In this document: positions 1 through 7,729 of the stretch, piece by piece | Layout: each line of letters starts with the position of its first letter | Position numbering within the stretch: position 1 is the stretch's first letter | Origin: Propionibacteriaceae bacterium | GTDB taxonomy: Bacteria; Actinomycetota; Actinomycetes; Propionibacteriales; Propionibacteriaceae | Reading direction: 5' to 3' | Length of the DNA: 64,000 bases | Assembly (NCBI GenBank): GCA_030532575.1 | Contig: JAUNKV010000007.1 | Span: 49,140 to 113,139, forward strand | The notes under the pieces: model-generated | What the model saw: only the letters and a program-made list of their open reading frames with translations | Databases searched by the model: none | What the model was told of the DNA's origin: nothing | Translations under genes and position numbers: made by a program

Positions 1-164
1 TGGGGCATGTGCTCGCCGCCATCGTCCAGGCCGTGACCATCATCGGCATCGTCAACGCCGTCGTGCTGTTGAAGATGATCCCGATCACCTGCTTCCCCTT
101 CGGCAAGCAGATCGTCAACCGCGACTTCCTGCAGCCGCACCAGCGCCCGCTGCACTCGATCTGA
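1..164 (+). CDS. YccF-type inner membrane protein, C-terminal fragment
   Basis: Only the last 53 codons are in the window; the 5' end lies upstream. The readable tail has a hydrophobic stretch rich in Val, Ile and Ala, then the phrase CFPFGKQIV and a short polar tail ending at TGA 162-164. The pattern of a hydrophobic helix followed by PFGK and a short cytoplasmic tail is typical of the YccF/DUF307 inner-membrane domain, a small bacterial membrane protein family of unknown function. A strong hairpin follows the stop codon. The family call rests on the tail alone, so it is moderate. Confidence 0.6.
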   Translation, partial: GHVLAAIVQAVTIIGIVNAVVLLKMIPITCFPFGKQIVNRDFLQPHQRPLHSI

Positions 165-172
165 TCCAGGAC

Positions 173-213
173 AACAGCGGCTCGGCCTCCGTGGAGGGGG
201 CCGAGCCGCTGTT
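173..213. terminator. Bidirectional terminator hairpin
   Basis: A perfect 15-bp inverted repeat (173-187 paired with 199-213, 11-nt loop) lies between two convergent genes, the YccF-type gene ending at 164 and the EF-G-like gene ending at 225. It is placed to terminate both. Confidence 0.8.
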
Positions 214-224
214 CAGTGTTCGGG

Positions 225-2312
225 TCAGGACTTCTTGTCCGGCCACAGCTCGCGAGGCATCAGCTCGTAGCCGTGGAACTCACGGGTGAAGCTGCCGGTG
301 CCCTGGGCCAGGCCGCGCAGGTCGATGGGGTAGTTGATGAGCTCCTGTTGCGGCACCAGCGCCTGGATGATGGCGTGGTGTTCGGTGTCGGCATCGGAAC
401 CCAGCACCTGCCCACGACGCCCCGCCAGATCGGTCAGCACCGGGCCGAGGAAGGCCTCCCCGACGGTGATCGTCACCTTGTCCACCGGCTCCAGCACCCC
501 GATCACGTTCTCCTTCGCGGCCTCCCGCAGGGCCAGGGCGCCTGCGGTCTGGAAGGCCATGTCGGAGGAGTCAACGGAGTGGGCCTTGCCGTCGTAGAGG
601 GTGACGCTGAAGTCCACCATCGGGAACCCGAACAGGGTGCCCTTGGCCATCTGCGCCTGGACGCCCTTGTCCACCGAGCCGATGAACTGGCGCGGCACCG
701 CACCGCCCACCACCTTGTCGATGAACTCGTAGCCTGCGCCCCGCTCCAGCGGGGTGACCTCGATCTCGCAGACCGCGTACTGGCCGTGGCCGCCGGACTG
801 CTTGACGTGGCGGCCCTGCGCCTTCGCCGGGGCGATGAAGGTCTCCCGCAGCGGCACCTCCACCGGCACCTCGTGGATGCCCAGCGAGAACCGCTGCTTC
901 AGCCGGGCCAGCAGCAGCTCCTTGTGGGCCTGCCCCATCGTCCACATCAGCTGCTGATCGGTCTCGGGGTGGCGCTCCAGCCGAACCGTCACATCCTCGA
1001 CGGCCAGGCGTTGCAGCGCTCCACCGAGCTTGTCCTCGTCGTTGCGGGTGTCCGCGACGATGGCCACCGGCAGCAGGGCCTGCGGCACCCGCCAGGGCCG
1101 GATCGCGGCGGGACGTTCTGGGTTGGACAGCGAGTCCCCGGTCTCGGCCTTCGCCAGGCGGGCCACGTAGACGATCTCCCCGGCGATGGCCCTGTCCTTG
1201 CCCACCAGTTCCAGACCGACGGGGGCCGACAGCGGCCCGATCTTGTCGGACTCGTCGTGGTCCGGGTGGGAGGGGTCCTCGGCCTCGCCGAACAGGACCC
1301 GACGCCCGGAGACGTGGACCGGGTCGTCGACCCTCAGGGTGCCGGAGAAGATGCGCACCATCGACAACCGGCCCGAGTACTGGTCGGAGGTGGTGCGGAT
1401 CACCTGCGCCACGAGCGGGCCGTCGGGGTCGCAGGTGGCGCGCGGCAGGGTGTCGCCGTCGAGGGTGATGATGTCGGGGACCGTCTTGGTGTTCGCGGCG
1501 GGGAAGCCCTTCTCGATCCACTTCAGCAGCTCCAGCACGCCGACGTCGCTGGTGGTGTGTGCGGGCAGGACCGGGAAGAATCGGGCGGAGATGATGGCGC
1601 GGTTCAGCACCTCGTAGACCTCCGCGACGGCGATCTCCTCGCCCTCCAGGTAGCGCTCCATCAGGTCCTCGTCCTGGAGCTCGGTGATGATCGCCTCCAG
1701 CAGCGGCGCCCGCTGCTCCTCGATCAGGGCACTCTCCTCGTCGTTCGCGTCGCGGCTGACCCTGGTGCCCGAGGAGTAGTCGTGGATGCGCTTGTTGAGC
1801 AGGGAGATGTTGCCGGTGGACTTCTCGCCGTCGCGGATCGGCAGCAGTGCGGCCACCACGCCCTCACCGAAGGCGTCGCGGCACACCTCCACCATCTCCA
1901 TGAAGTCGGTCTGTCCCTGGTCGAGCTTCGTGATGGCGATGATGCGGGGCAGCGCCACCTGCTGGCACTCCTCCCACAAGGCGATGGTTGCGGGCTGGAT
2001 CGCCTCGCCCGCCGGGATCACGAAGACCGCCGCGTCAGCGGCCCGCAGTCCGGCCCTGAGCTCACCCACGTACTCGGGGTGGCCGGGGGCGTCGAGCAGG
2101 TTGATCTGCACGTCCTCGGCGGGGATGGAGGCCAGCGTCAGCGACGCCGCCCGCTCGGGTGTGTCCTTCTCCCCCCGGTACCCGTCCACGCGGGCGCGCA
2201 GCAGATGCTCGAACAGCGTCGTCTTGCCGGAGCCACTGGCCCCGACCAGGATGACGTTTCGGATCTGGTCCGGTGTCTTGATTGCTGTGTGCGTACTCGT
2301 CTTTGAGGCCAT
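225..2312 (-). CDS. Elongation factor G-like protein (EF-G2 type GTPase)
   Basis: This 695-residue protein has the five-domain length of EF-G. The N-terminal G domain shows a P-loop GASGSGKT at residues 24-31, a G3 motif DAPGH at 74-78 and a G4 position reading TKLD at 128-131. The classic translocase reads AHVDAGKT and NKxD at these places, so this is the divergent EF-G2 (FusA2) paralogue common in actinobacteria rather than the housekeeping EF-G. Studies of mycobacterial FusA2 found that it binds GTP but lacks normal ribosome-stimulated GTPase activity; whether this holds here is inference. The C-terminal half is intact through the EF-G domain IV/V region. The gene stands alone, diverges from the ada-alkA gene (115-bp gap) and ends at the shared terminator. 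Confidence 0.85.
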   Translation of the reverse strand: MASKTSTHTAIKTPDQIRNVILVGASGSGKTTLFEHLLRARVDGYRGEKDTPERAASLTLASIPAEDVQINLLDAPGHPEYVGELRAGLRAADAAVFVIPAGEAIQPATIALWEECQQVALPRIIAITKLDQGQTDFMEMVEVCRDAFGEGVVAALLPIRDGEKSTGNISLLNKRIHDYSSGTRVSRDANDEESALIEEQRAPLLEAIITELQDEDLMERYLEGEEIAVAEVYEVLNRAIISARFFPVLPAHTTSDVGVLELLKWIEKGFPAANTKTVPDIITLDGDTLPRATCDPDGPLVAQVIRTTSDQYSGRLSMVRIFSGTLRVDDPVHVSGRRVLFGEAEDPSHPDHDESDKIGPLSAPVGLELVGKDRAIAGEIVYVARLAKAETGDSLSNPERPAAIRPWRVPQALLPVAIVADTRNDEDKLGGALQRLAVEDVTVRLERHPETDQQLMWTMGQAHKELLLARLKQRFSLGIHEVPVEVPLRETFIAPAKAQGRHVKQSGGHGQYAVCEIEVTPLERGAGYEFIDKVVGGAVPRQFIGSVDKGVQAQMAKGTLFGFPMVDFSVTLYDGKAHSVDSSDMAFQTAGALALREAAKENVIGVLEPVDKVTITVGEAFLGPVLTDLAGRRGQVLGSDADTEHHAIIQALVPQQELINYPIDLRGLAQGTGSFTREFHGYELMPRELWPDKKS

Positions 2313-2427
2313 GACGAAACATTAGCCCCTTGTCATCCCAAATCGGAGTCGGGGGTGAAAAACTGGCGCGTCGTCGTGTCCGATCTCCGCCGACGAGTCG
2401 GGGCCCGGAGCGGGCAGACTGGAGGCC

Positions 2428-3873
2428 ATGACCTCGCTGCCCATGTCCCCGGATGCCTGTTACCGGGCCTGCGCCGGGCGGGAGAGCGCGTGGGACGGAC
2501 ACTTCGTGCTGGGGGTGACCTCCACCGGCATCTACTGTCGGCCTTCCTGCCCGGCACGGATACCCCGCCGGGAGAACTGCCGGTTCTTCGTCACCGCGGC
2601 GGCCGCCGTCGCAGCTGGGTTCCGGGCGTGTCTTCGGTGCCGTCCGGACCGGGTGCCGGGGATGGCCGGGTGGGATGAAGGTGCCGACCTGGCGGCCCGT
2701 GCGGTACGACTCATCCGTGACGGCGTGATCGATGACATCGGGGTGCAGGGACTCGCTGCCCGACTCGGGGTGGGGACCAGGACCTTGAACCGGGTGCTCG
2801 CCGCGGAGGTGGGGGCGGCGGCGCAGCAGCTGAACCAGACCCGTCGTGCCCACACCGCACGCGCCCTGATGGATCAGACCTCCTGGCCCCTGGACGAGAT
2901 CGCCGCCGTCTCCGGGTTCGGTAGCAGCCGCCAGTTCCGGGACGTGATGAGGGCGGAGTTCGGCATGGCGCCATCCCGGCTTCGACGTCTGCCTTCGCGG
3001 GAGCGTGGTGAGGGTGCGCGGATGCGGCTGGTGCTCCGGCTGCCCGGGGTGCGCGGTGAGGCGGCCAGGGCGATGCTCGGGGCCTTCCGAGCGCACGCCG
3101 TCGCGGGTGTGGAGCAGGTGACGCACCAAGATGTCACCCGCCTGATCCGCACCGAGGCCGGGGCGGTGCTGGCACGTACGGACTGTGCGGGGCGAGTGGA
3201 GCTGGACCTGCCGGGACTGGCCGCGCTCACCACCGCTGTGAAGGCGGTGCGTCGATGGCTGGCCTCGGATGCGGATCCGGCGGTTGCCGATCAGCACCTG
3301 GCACGTGATCCTCTGTTGGCACCACTGATCGCGGCCCGACCGGGGCTGCGGGTGCCGGGAGTGATCGACGGTGCGGAGTTCGCGATGATGACGGTGCTGG
3401 GGCAGCTGATCTCGCTCAGTGCCGCCCGAACCGTCGCGGAACGTCTCATCCGAGGATTCGGGGAGGACGCTGCCGGGCTGGGGGAGCAGTGGCGGTTCGC
3501 GCCCAGTGCCGAGGTCGTGGCCGAGGCGGGGGTTGACCGGCTGCGCGAGGAGCTGCGCCTGACCCGGACCAAGGCCGGGGCGCTCCACCAGCTGGCGGTC
3601 CTGGTGGGTTCAGGGCTGCGGTTGGAGCCGGACGCGGACCGGGCGGAGGTGCGGCATCGGCTGCTCGGCATCAAGGGGGTGGGTCCGTGGACCACCGAGT
3701 TCATCGCGCTCAGGGCGCTGTGGGATCTGGATGCCTGCCCGGCCGGAGACCTGGTGTTGCGCAGGCAGCTCAGGGTGAGGGCGGAGAAGGAGGTCCTGGC
3801 GCGGGCGGAGGGTTGGCGTCCGTGGCGGGGACAGGCGATCATGCATCTGTGGACGGAGGCGAGCTACACATGA
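2428..3873 (+). CDS. Ada-AlkA fusion: methyl-phosphotriester sensor / DNA-3-methyladenine glycosylase
   Basis: This 481-residue protein joins three modules. Residues 1-78 form an Ada-type zinc domain with four cysteines (C37, C41, C68, C71); in Ada the first of these accepts a methyl group from phosphotriesters. Residues 80-180 form an AraC-type helix-turn-helix region. From about residue 190 to the end there is an AlkA-like fold, with a helix-hairpin-helix reading GIKGVGPW and a candidate catalytic Asp at D441. The domain order predicts a self-regulated alkylation-damage sensor that also excises alkylated bases. It overlaps the next gene, ogt, by 4 bp, so the two are co-translated. The ATG at 2428 begins right before the Ada domain. 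This fusion is known in actinobacteria. Confidence 0.9.
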   Translation: MTSLPMSPDACYRACAGRESAWDGHFVLGVTSTGIYCRPSCPARIPRRENCRFFVTAAAAVAAGFRACLRCRPDRVPGMAGWDEGADLAARAVRLIRDGVIDDIGVQGLAARLGVGTRTLNRVLAAEVGAAAQQLNQTRRAHTARALMDQTSWPLDEIAAVSGFGSSRQFRDVMRAEFGMAPSRLRRLPSRERGEGARMRLVLRLPGVRGEAARAMLGAFRAHAVAGVEQVTHQDVTRLIRTEAGAVLARTDCAGRVELDLPGLAALTTAVKAVRRWLASDADPAVADQHLARDPLLAPLIAARPGLRVPGVIDGAEFAMMTVLGQLISLSAARTVAERLIRGFGEDAAGLGEQWRFAPSAEVVAEAGVDRLREELRLTRTKAGALHQLAVLVGSGLRLEPDADRAEVRHRLLGIKGVGPWTTEFIALRALWDLDACPAGDLVLRRQLRVRAEKEVLARAEGWRPWRGQAIMHLWTEASYT

Positions 3874-4334
3874 ATCAGCTGACCATCGAGCTTCCCGGTG
3901 GGGTGTGGACCTTCATCACCGAGGGTGAGGTCCTGGTGCGCTGCCTGTACGGGGTTGGAGGTGAGGCGCTGCCCGCGATGCCGGAGGATCACCCGGTGGC
4001 GCGGGCGGTCCTGGCCTACGCCGACGGTGAGGTCGCGGCCCTCGACGCCATCACCGTCGCTCAACCCGAGGGCGGGTTCCACGCCGCGGTGCGCCGCGAG
4101 ATGCGTCGTATCCCGCCGGGCCAGACCGTCTCCTACCAGGAGCTGGCGGCTTGGGCGGGGAACCCGGCGGCGGCCCGGGCGGCAGCCGCGGCCTGTGCCC
4201 GCAACCTCATCCCCATCGTCATCCCCTGCCACCGGGTGGTGCGCAGCGACGGCAGCCTCGGCGGCTACGCCTTCGGCCTGGACGTCAAGCAGGCCCTGCT
4301 GGACTTCGAGCGTCGTCACGCTGAATCCCGGTGA
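3870..4334 (+). CDS. ogt: Methylated-DNA--protein-cysteine methyltransferase
   Basis: The 154-residue protein carries the suicide-transfer active site PCHRV with acceptor cysteine C120, and the DNA-binding helix just upstream (YQELAAWAG, then an Ala-rich recognition helix at 99-110). It removes O6-methyl groups from guanine by taking them onto C120. The open frame runs further upstream, but the ATG at 3870 overlaps the stop of the Ada-AlkA gene (ATGA) and gives a normal-length Ogt, so this start is chosen. Co-transcription with the Ada-AlkA fusion makes a two-gene adaptive-response operon, with the Ada methyltransferase function split into sensor and direct-reversal proteins. Confidence 0.92.
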   Translation: MNQLTIELPGGVWTFITEGEVLVRCLYGVGGEALPAMPEDHPVARAVLAYADGEVAALDAITVAQPEGGFHAAVRREMRRIPPGQTVSYQELAAWAGNPAAARAAAAACARNLIPIVIPCHRVVRSDGSLGGYAFGLDVKQALLDFERRHAESR

Positions 4335-4372
4335 GCCCCACAGGTTTGTGGCGCGCGTGCCACGGTTGTGGC

Positions 4373-4648
4373 ATGAGCGTTGAGGAAGCGGTGGAGAGCT
4401 TGTCGCAGCGTGAACTGCGCAACGAATCAGGGCGGGTGCTCCGGGCTGTGGCGGAGGGACAGTCGTTCATCCTGACCAACAACAGGGCTCCGGTGGGGCG
4501 AATTGTGCCCTTGGATGCCCCAGCTCCGGGGCTGCCCATTGTTCGTCCCGCTGTGAGGCGTGGTGGTTGGGCCGCTTTGGGGTTGAGGCGTCAGCCTGGG
4601 GAGAAACTTGACGAGATGCTCGCTCATCTCCGTGAAGACCGGCTGTGA
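4373..4648 (+). CDS. Phd/YefM-type antitoxin
   Basis: A 91-residue protein with the typical N-terminal antitoxin fold: a phrase like SQRELRNESGRVLRAVAEG, then a strand pair with ILTNNRAPVGRIVP that forms the dimer DNA-binding core. The C-terminal 40 residues are basic then acidic and would wrap the toxin. A longer frame starts at GTG 4331, but the ATG at 4373 starts right before the conserved helix and is preferred. Its stop overlaps the GTG of the PIN-domain toxin by 4 bp, the usual antitoxin-toxin order. Phd/YefM-type antitoxins are often paired with VapC-type toxins in actinobacteria. Confidence 0.85.
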   Translation: MSVEEAVESLSQRELRNESGRVLRAVAEGQSFILTNNRAPVGRIVPLDAPAPGLPIVRPAVRRGGWAALGLRRQPGEKLDEMLAHLREDRL

Positions 4649-5043
4649 CAACGATGCGGGTCGTTTACGTCGACACTTCTGCGCTGGCCGCTCTGCTCGT
4701 CGAACAGCCAGAGAGTGACGCTCTGCTCGTATGGCTGGATCAGACCACGGATGTGCTGGTTTCCAGCGACCTGCTCGAAACTGAGCTCCGGCGCGTCGCT
4801 GTCAGAGAAGGTCTTGACCAAGGGGTGGTGACCCAACTGCTGGAAGGGGTCGACATCGCAGCCCTCGACCGCGCGGTGTATCGCAGCGCGGGTCTGCTGC
4901 CGATGCCTCATCTTCGTGCCCTTGATGCGCTGCACCTTGAGGCGGCACTTCGACTTGATGCGGCCGCCATTTTGACCTACGACGCACGACTCCGTCAGGC
5001 GGCACAGGAGGTGGGGCTCCAGGTGATTGCGCCATCTGCATGA
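4645..5043 (+). CDS. VapC-type PIN-domain RNase toxin
   Basis: A 132-residue PIN-domain protein. The first acidic residue sits in YVDTSALAALL, the second in the ELRR helix (LLETELRR), and the third and fourth in the LRALDALHLEAAL and TYDARL segments. Together these form the Mg2+ site of VapC ribonucleases, which cleave tRNAs or rRNA. GTG 4645 overlaps the antitoxin stop; an ATG at 4654 is an alternative that removes three residues. All acidic positions are present, so the toxin looks intact. The pair is followed directly by a half copy of the dispersed palindromic repeat. Confidence 0.87.
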   Translation: MTTMRVVYVDTSALAALLVEQPESDALLVWLDQTTDVLVSSDLLETELRRVAVREGLDQGVVTQLLEGVDIAALDRAVYRSAGLLPMPHLRALDALHLEAALRLDAAAILTYDARLRQAAQEVGLQVIAPSA

Positions 5044-5070
5044 CCGCAGGGCCGTTGTTTGTGCCTTTTC

Positions 5071-5166
5071 CCGCTGGTCGAGCCGCGATGCGAAGCGAGC
5101 GTGTCGAGACCCCTGGCGCCCGGTGCAGGGACTTGAGTCGGGTGGAAGTCTCAGCGGGTCTGGACA
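5071..5166. repeat. Dispersed palindromic repeat, truncated copy A
   Basis: It begins with the 15-bp end CCGCTGGTCGAGCCG shared with the copies at 9820, 12827 and 13066, and then has the same inner phrase GTGTCGAGACCCC and the 'GGTGCAGGGACTTGAG' middle. The right half with the inverted end is missing: the sequence runs into the 3' end of the Fic gene. It fills the gap between the convergent vapC-like and Fic genes. Confidence 0.75.
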
Positions 5167-5182
5167 TGGGTTTTCTGCAAGC

Positions 5183-5842
5183 TCACACCGGAGTGAGGCC
5201 TTGGGAGCGGAGCATGTCCCGGACGGCATCGTGCTCATCGAACACGTAGGCCCGGGCGAGCAGATCGTTGAACCGGTCAGCCACCGAGGGGTCTTCCTCG
5301 TCGAAGGGGACAGCGAGGATCAGCCCGGTGCCATGCGTGATGAGGTGCGCATTCGCGACGAACAGGGCGGTGTGCTTGTTGCCGTCCTCGAAGGGCTGGG
5401 CCTTGGCAAGGGTGAGGAACAGGGCCAAGGCACTCTCCACCGGCTGGTCCGGGATGATTGCGCCCTCGACCAGTCGTTGCAGCTCCTCCTCGGTCAGGGC
5501 TTCGGGGAGGTGTCTGCCGTAGCGGGTTCTGATCCCGATCTTCTGCTCGGCGGTGTGAAGGCTGCCGGGGTTGATCGCGGCGCTGCGGGTGAGCTGGGCA
5601 TTGACCTGCCGGATGAAGGCGGCATCGACGGGGGTGTGGTGCTCGATGATGAAGCGTGCGACATCCCTGAGGTCCTGCAGGAGTGCAAGGTCCAAGCGTG
5701 AGGTGACACCGTCGATGGAGCCGAAGCGCAGGAAGTTCTCGGTGCCCACCCGACCGGCCCCAAGACCGTCGAACACCTTCCCGGAGGAGTAGATGACACG
5801 GACGAGATCGGTCATGCTGAGCTGTTGGGCCACGGGAGACAC
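5183..5842 (-). CDS. Fic/Doc family protein with degenerate active-site motif
   Basis: A 219-residue all-helical Fic/Doc-type protein. The family core HPFxDGNKRTAL appears here as QPFEDGNKHTAL at residues 149-160. The catalytic His is replaced by Gln149 and the Arg after NK by His157, while the Asp-Gly-Asn anion-binding loop is kept. Fic enzymes use the His to deprotonate the target hydroxyl for AMP or phosphate transfer, so this copy is predicted to be inactive or altered. The open frame starts at GTG 5842; an ATG at 5815 begins the conserved region and is an equally good start. No antitoxin partner is visible next to it, although a separate TA pair lies just downstream on the other strand. 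Confidence 0.8.
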   Translation of the reverse strand: MSPVAQQLSMTDLVRVIYSSGKVFDGLGAGRVGTENFLRFGSIDGVTSRLDLALLQDLRDVARFIIEHHTPVDAAFIRQVNAQLTRSAAINPGSLHTAEQKIGIRTRYGRHLPEALTEEELQRLVEGAIIPDQPVESALALFLTLAKAQPFEDGNKHTALFVANAHLITHGTGLILAVPFDEEDPSVADRFNDLLARAYVFDEHDAVRDMLRSQGLTPV

Positions 5843-5879
5843 CGCCTTCCTGGAGTCCAGCCTTGCAGGGGACCGCTGG

Positions 5880-6527
5880 TCAGACCAGCCCGTGGCGGTG
5901 GGCCCAGATCACGGCCTGCACCCGATCCCGGGCCCCGATCTTGGGCAGCAGCCGGGTCAGGTGGGATTTCACGGTGCTGACCTCCACCACCAGCTCGGCT
6001 GCGATCTCCGCATTCGACATGCCCCGGGCCAGCAGTGTGACGATTTCCTGCTCGCGTGGGGTGAGGCAGGCGATGGCCTCGGCGTCATGACCCGTGGTCT
6101 GGCGGCGGGCGAACTCGGCGATCACCCGCTTCGTGACGGCCTGATCCACCAGGCCGAAACCGCCAGCCAAGCGGCGTACCGCGGTCACCAGTTCCTCGGG
6201 TTCGCAGTCCTTGAGGATGAAACCGTCGGCCCCCGATTCCAGGGCGCCGAACACGTCGGCGTCCATGTCGAAGGTGGTCACCACCAGCACGGCCGGTTTG
6301 TCTCCTTGCCGATCACTCACGATGCGGCGCGTGGCCTCCAGACCGTCTCCCGCGGGCATCCGCAGATCCATGCACACCACATCCGGTTTGGTCCGGCGCA
6401 CCAGCTGTACAGCCTGACGCCCGCCGGAGGCCTCGCCCACCACCTGGATGTCGGGTTCGGACTCCAGCAGCACCGTGAACCCGGCGCGTACCACGGCCTG
6501 GTCGTCCACCAACACCACCCGGATCAT
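5880..6527 (-). CDS. NarL/LuxR-family response regulator
   Basis: A 215-residue two-domain regulator. The receiver domain (1-120) has the acidic pair D8-D9, the phospho-acceptor D54 in CMDLRMP, and the conserved K106 in FILKD. The C-terminal region (about 150-212) is a LuxR-type helix-turn-helix with LTPREQEIVTLLARG and the recognition helix VEVSTVKSHLTRL. It overlaps the upstream kinase gene by 4 bp and is its obvious partner. The adjacent lipoprotein on the same strand is a candidate target, by inference only. Confidence 0.95.
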   Translation of the reverse strand: MIRVVLVDDQAVVRAGFTVLLESEPDIQVVGEASGGRQAVQLVRRTKPDVVCMDLRMPAGDGLEATRRIVSDRQGDKPAVLVVTTFDMDADVFGALESGADGFILKDCEPEELVTAVRRLAGGFGLVDQAVTKRVIAEFARRQTTGHDAEAIACLTPREQEIVTLLARGMSNAEIAAELVVEVSTVKSHLTRLLPKIGARDRVQAVIWAHRHGLV

Positions 6528-7654
6528 GACTCCTCCTCATCCACCTCGTCCACGTGCGGCCAGTCGAGCCGCACCCGCCATCCTCCGGTCCGGCTGGGGC
6601 CTGCGTCGAATGCTGCCCCGACGGCGGCAGCACGTTCCCGCATCACCTCCAGGCCGACGCCTCCCGATCCGACGGGGCTCTCGCCCTGTCCGGGACCGTT
6701 GCTGACCCTGAGCCCCACGGCATCGACCTCGACGTGGATCGGGGCACCGGGGGCGTGCTGGATGGCGTTGCTGATGGCCTGCTGTGCGATCCGGTAGGCG
6801 GCGGCATCGGCCAACGGCGGCAGCTCCGGGGCCAGGTCATGGGCCAAGGTGATCGGCACTCCCAGAGCGCGGGTGGTGGCGATGAGCTCGCCGATGTCGC
6901 GCAGGCCCCGCTGAGGGTCGTCGTGGCGCAGCAGCTTCACCACCGAACGCAGCCCGGTCAGGGCCTCCTTCCCCATGCCACGCAACTGCCTGGCCGCATC
7001 CTTGGCCAGGTCTGGGTCTTGGTCGATCAGCCGCTCCAGAGCGGCAGCCTGCACCACCAGCCCGGCCAGGTGGTGGGCGGCGACGTCGTGCAGCTCACCT
7101 GCCAGTCGTCGCCGCTCCTCCACCAGGGCTGTCGCCACCCGCTGCTCCTGCTCCTTGGCCTCCAATCTTCTGAGGGCCTGCTCATGTTGTTGTCGGCTGG
7201 CGAGCATCGCCCCGGCCAGCATGGGCACCAGGAAGTGGAGGACAATGACGATCATCAAGGTGATGATGTTGGACCAGCCGGGCTGTTTCACCACGACCGT
7301 GACGAGGATCATGAGGATGGCCAGGCTGGTCTGCAGGGCTGTTGCCCGGGGCAGGGAGAGGCGACGGCCGAGGGAGAAGGAGACCAACAGCTGGGCCATA
7401 CCGGAAGGGGGAAGATCAGCCGGGGAGAGCAGCAGGATGGGATTGTGGAGGAGGAAGACGATTGCCTGGGTGAGCAACGGATGACTCCGCCACCAGATCA
7501 AGGCCAGTCCCTCAAGAGCCAGGAGCAGTCCCACGGCCCGCAACCACGACGAGTCGTGGAAGGTCATGGGGAGGATCCGCTCCGACAGCAGCACGAGCAC
7601 CCAGGAGAACAGGGCGACCCCCAGGGCCAGCAGCACATCACCTCGTCGAACCAT
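6524..7654 (-). CDS. Sensor histidine kinase, HisKA_3 type
   Basis: A 376-residue membrane kinase. Four or five hydrophobic helices span residues about 7-150 without a large extracellular domain, suggesting that it senses a signal in or at the membrane. A coiled-coil linker (155-182) leads to the phospho-acceptor box GELHDVAAHH with H189, then a HATPase domain with the N-box AISNAIQHA and a G-box near the end. The frame extends upstream to 7726, but the ATG at 7654 starts directly before the first membrane helix and is chosen. It forms a two-component pair with the overlapping regulator gene. Confidence 0.92.
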   Translation of the reverse strand: MVRRGDVLLALGVALFSWVLVLLSERILPMTFHDSSWLRAVGLLLALEGLALIWWRSHPLLTQAIVFLLHNPILLLSPADLPPSGMAQLLVSFSLGRRLSLPRATALQTSLAILMILVTVVVKQPGWSNIITLMIVIVLHFLVPMLAGAMLASRQQHEQALRRLEAKEQEQRVATALVEERRRLAGELHDVAAHHLAGLVVQAAALERLIDQDPDLAKDAARQLRGMGKEALTGLRSVVKLLRHDDPQRGLRDIGELIATTRALGVPITLAHDLAPELPPLADAAAYRIAQQAISNAIQHAPGAPIHVEVDAVGLRVSNGPGQGESPVGSGGVGLEVMRERAAAVGAAFDAGPSRTGGWRVRLDWPHVDEVDEEES

Positions 7655-7729
7655 GATGGACAGTCTGCCGGAGGGCGCGCAGACAGCTGATCTTGGTGAC
7701 GATCCCGTCTGTCTGTGCGCCCTCATGGC

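Noticed and set aside
216..2306. Long plus-strand frame opposite the EF-G-like gene
   Set aside because: Composition is rich in His, Arg, Gly and Leu with no motifs; it is the antisense shadow of a clear EF-G family gene, typical of high-GC DNA.
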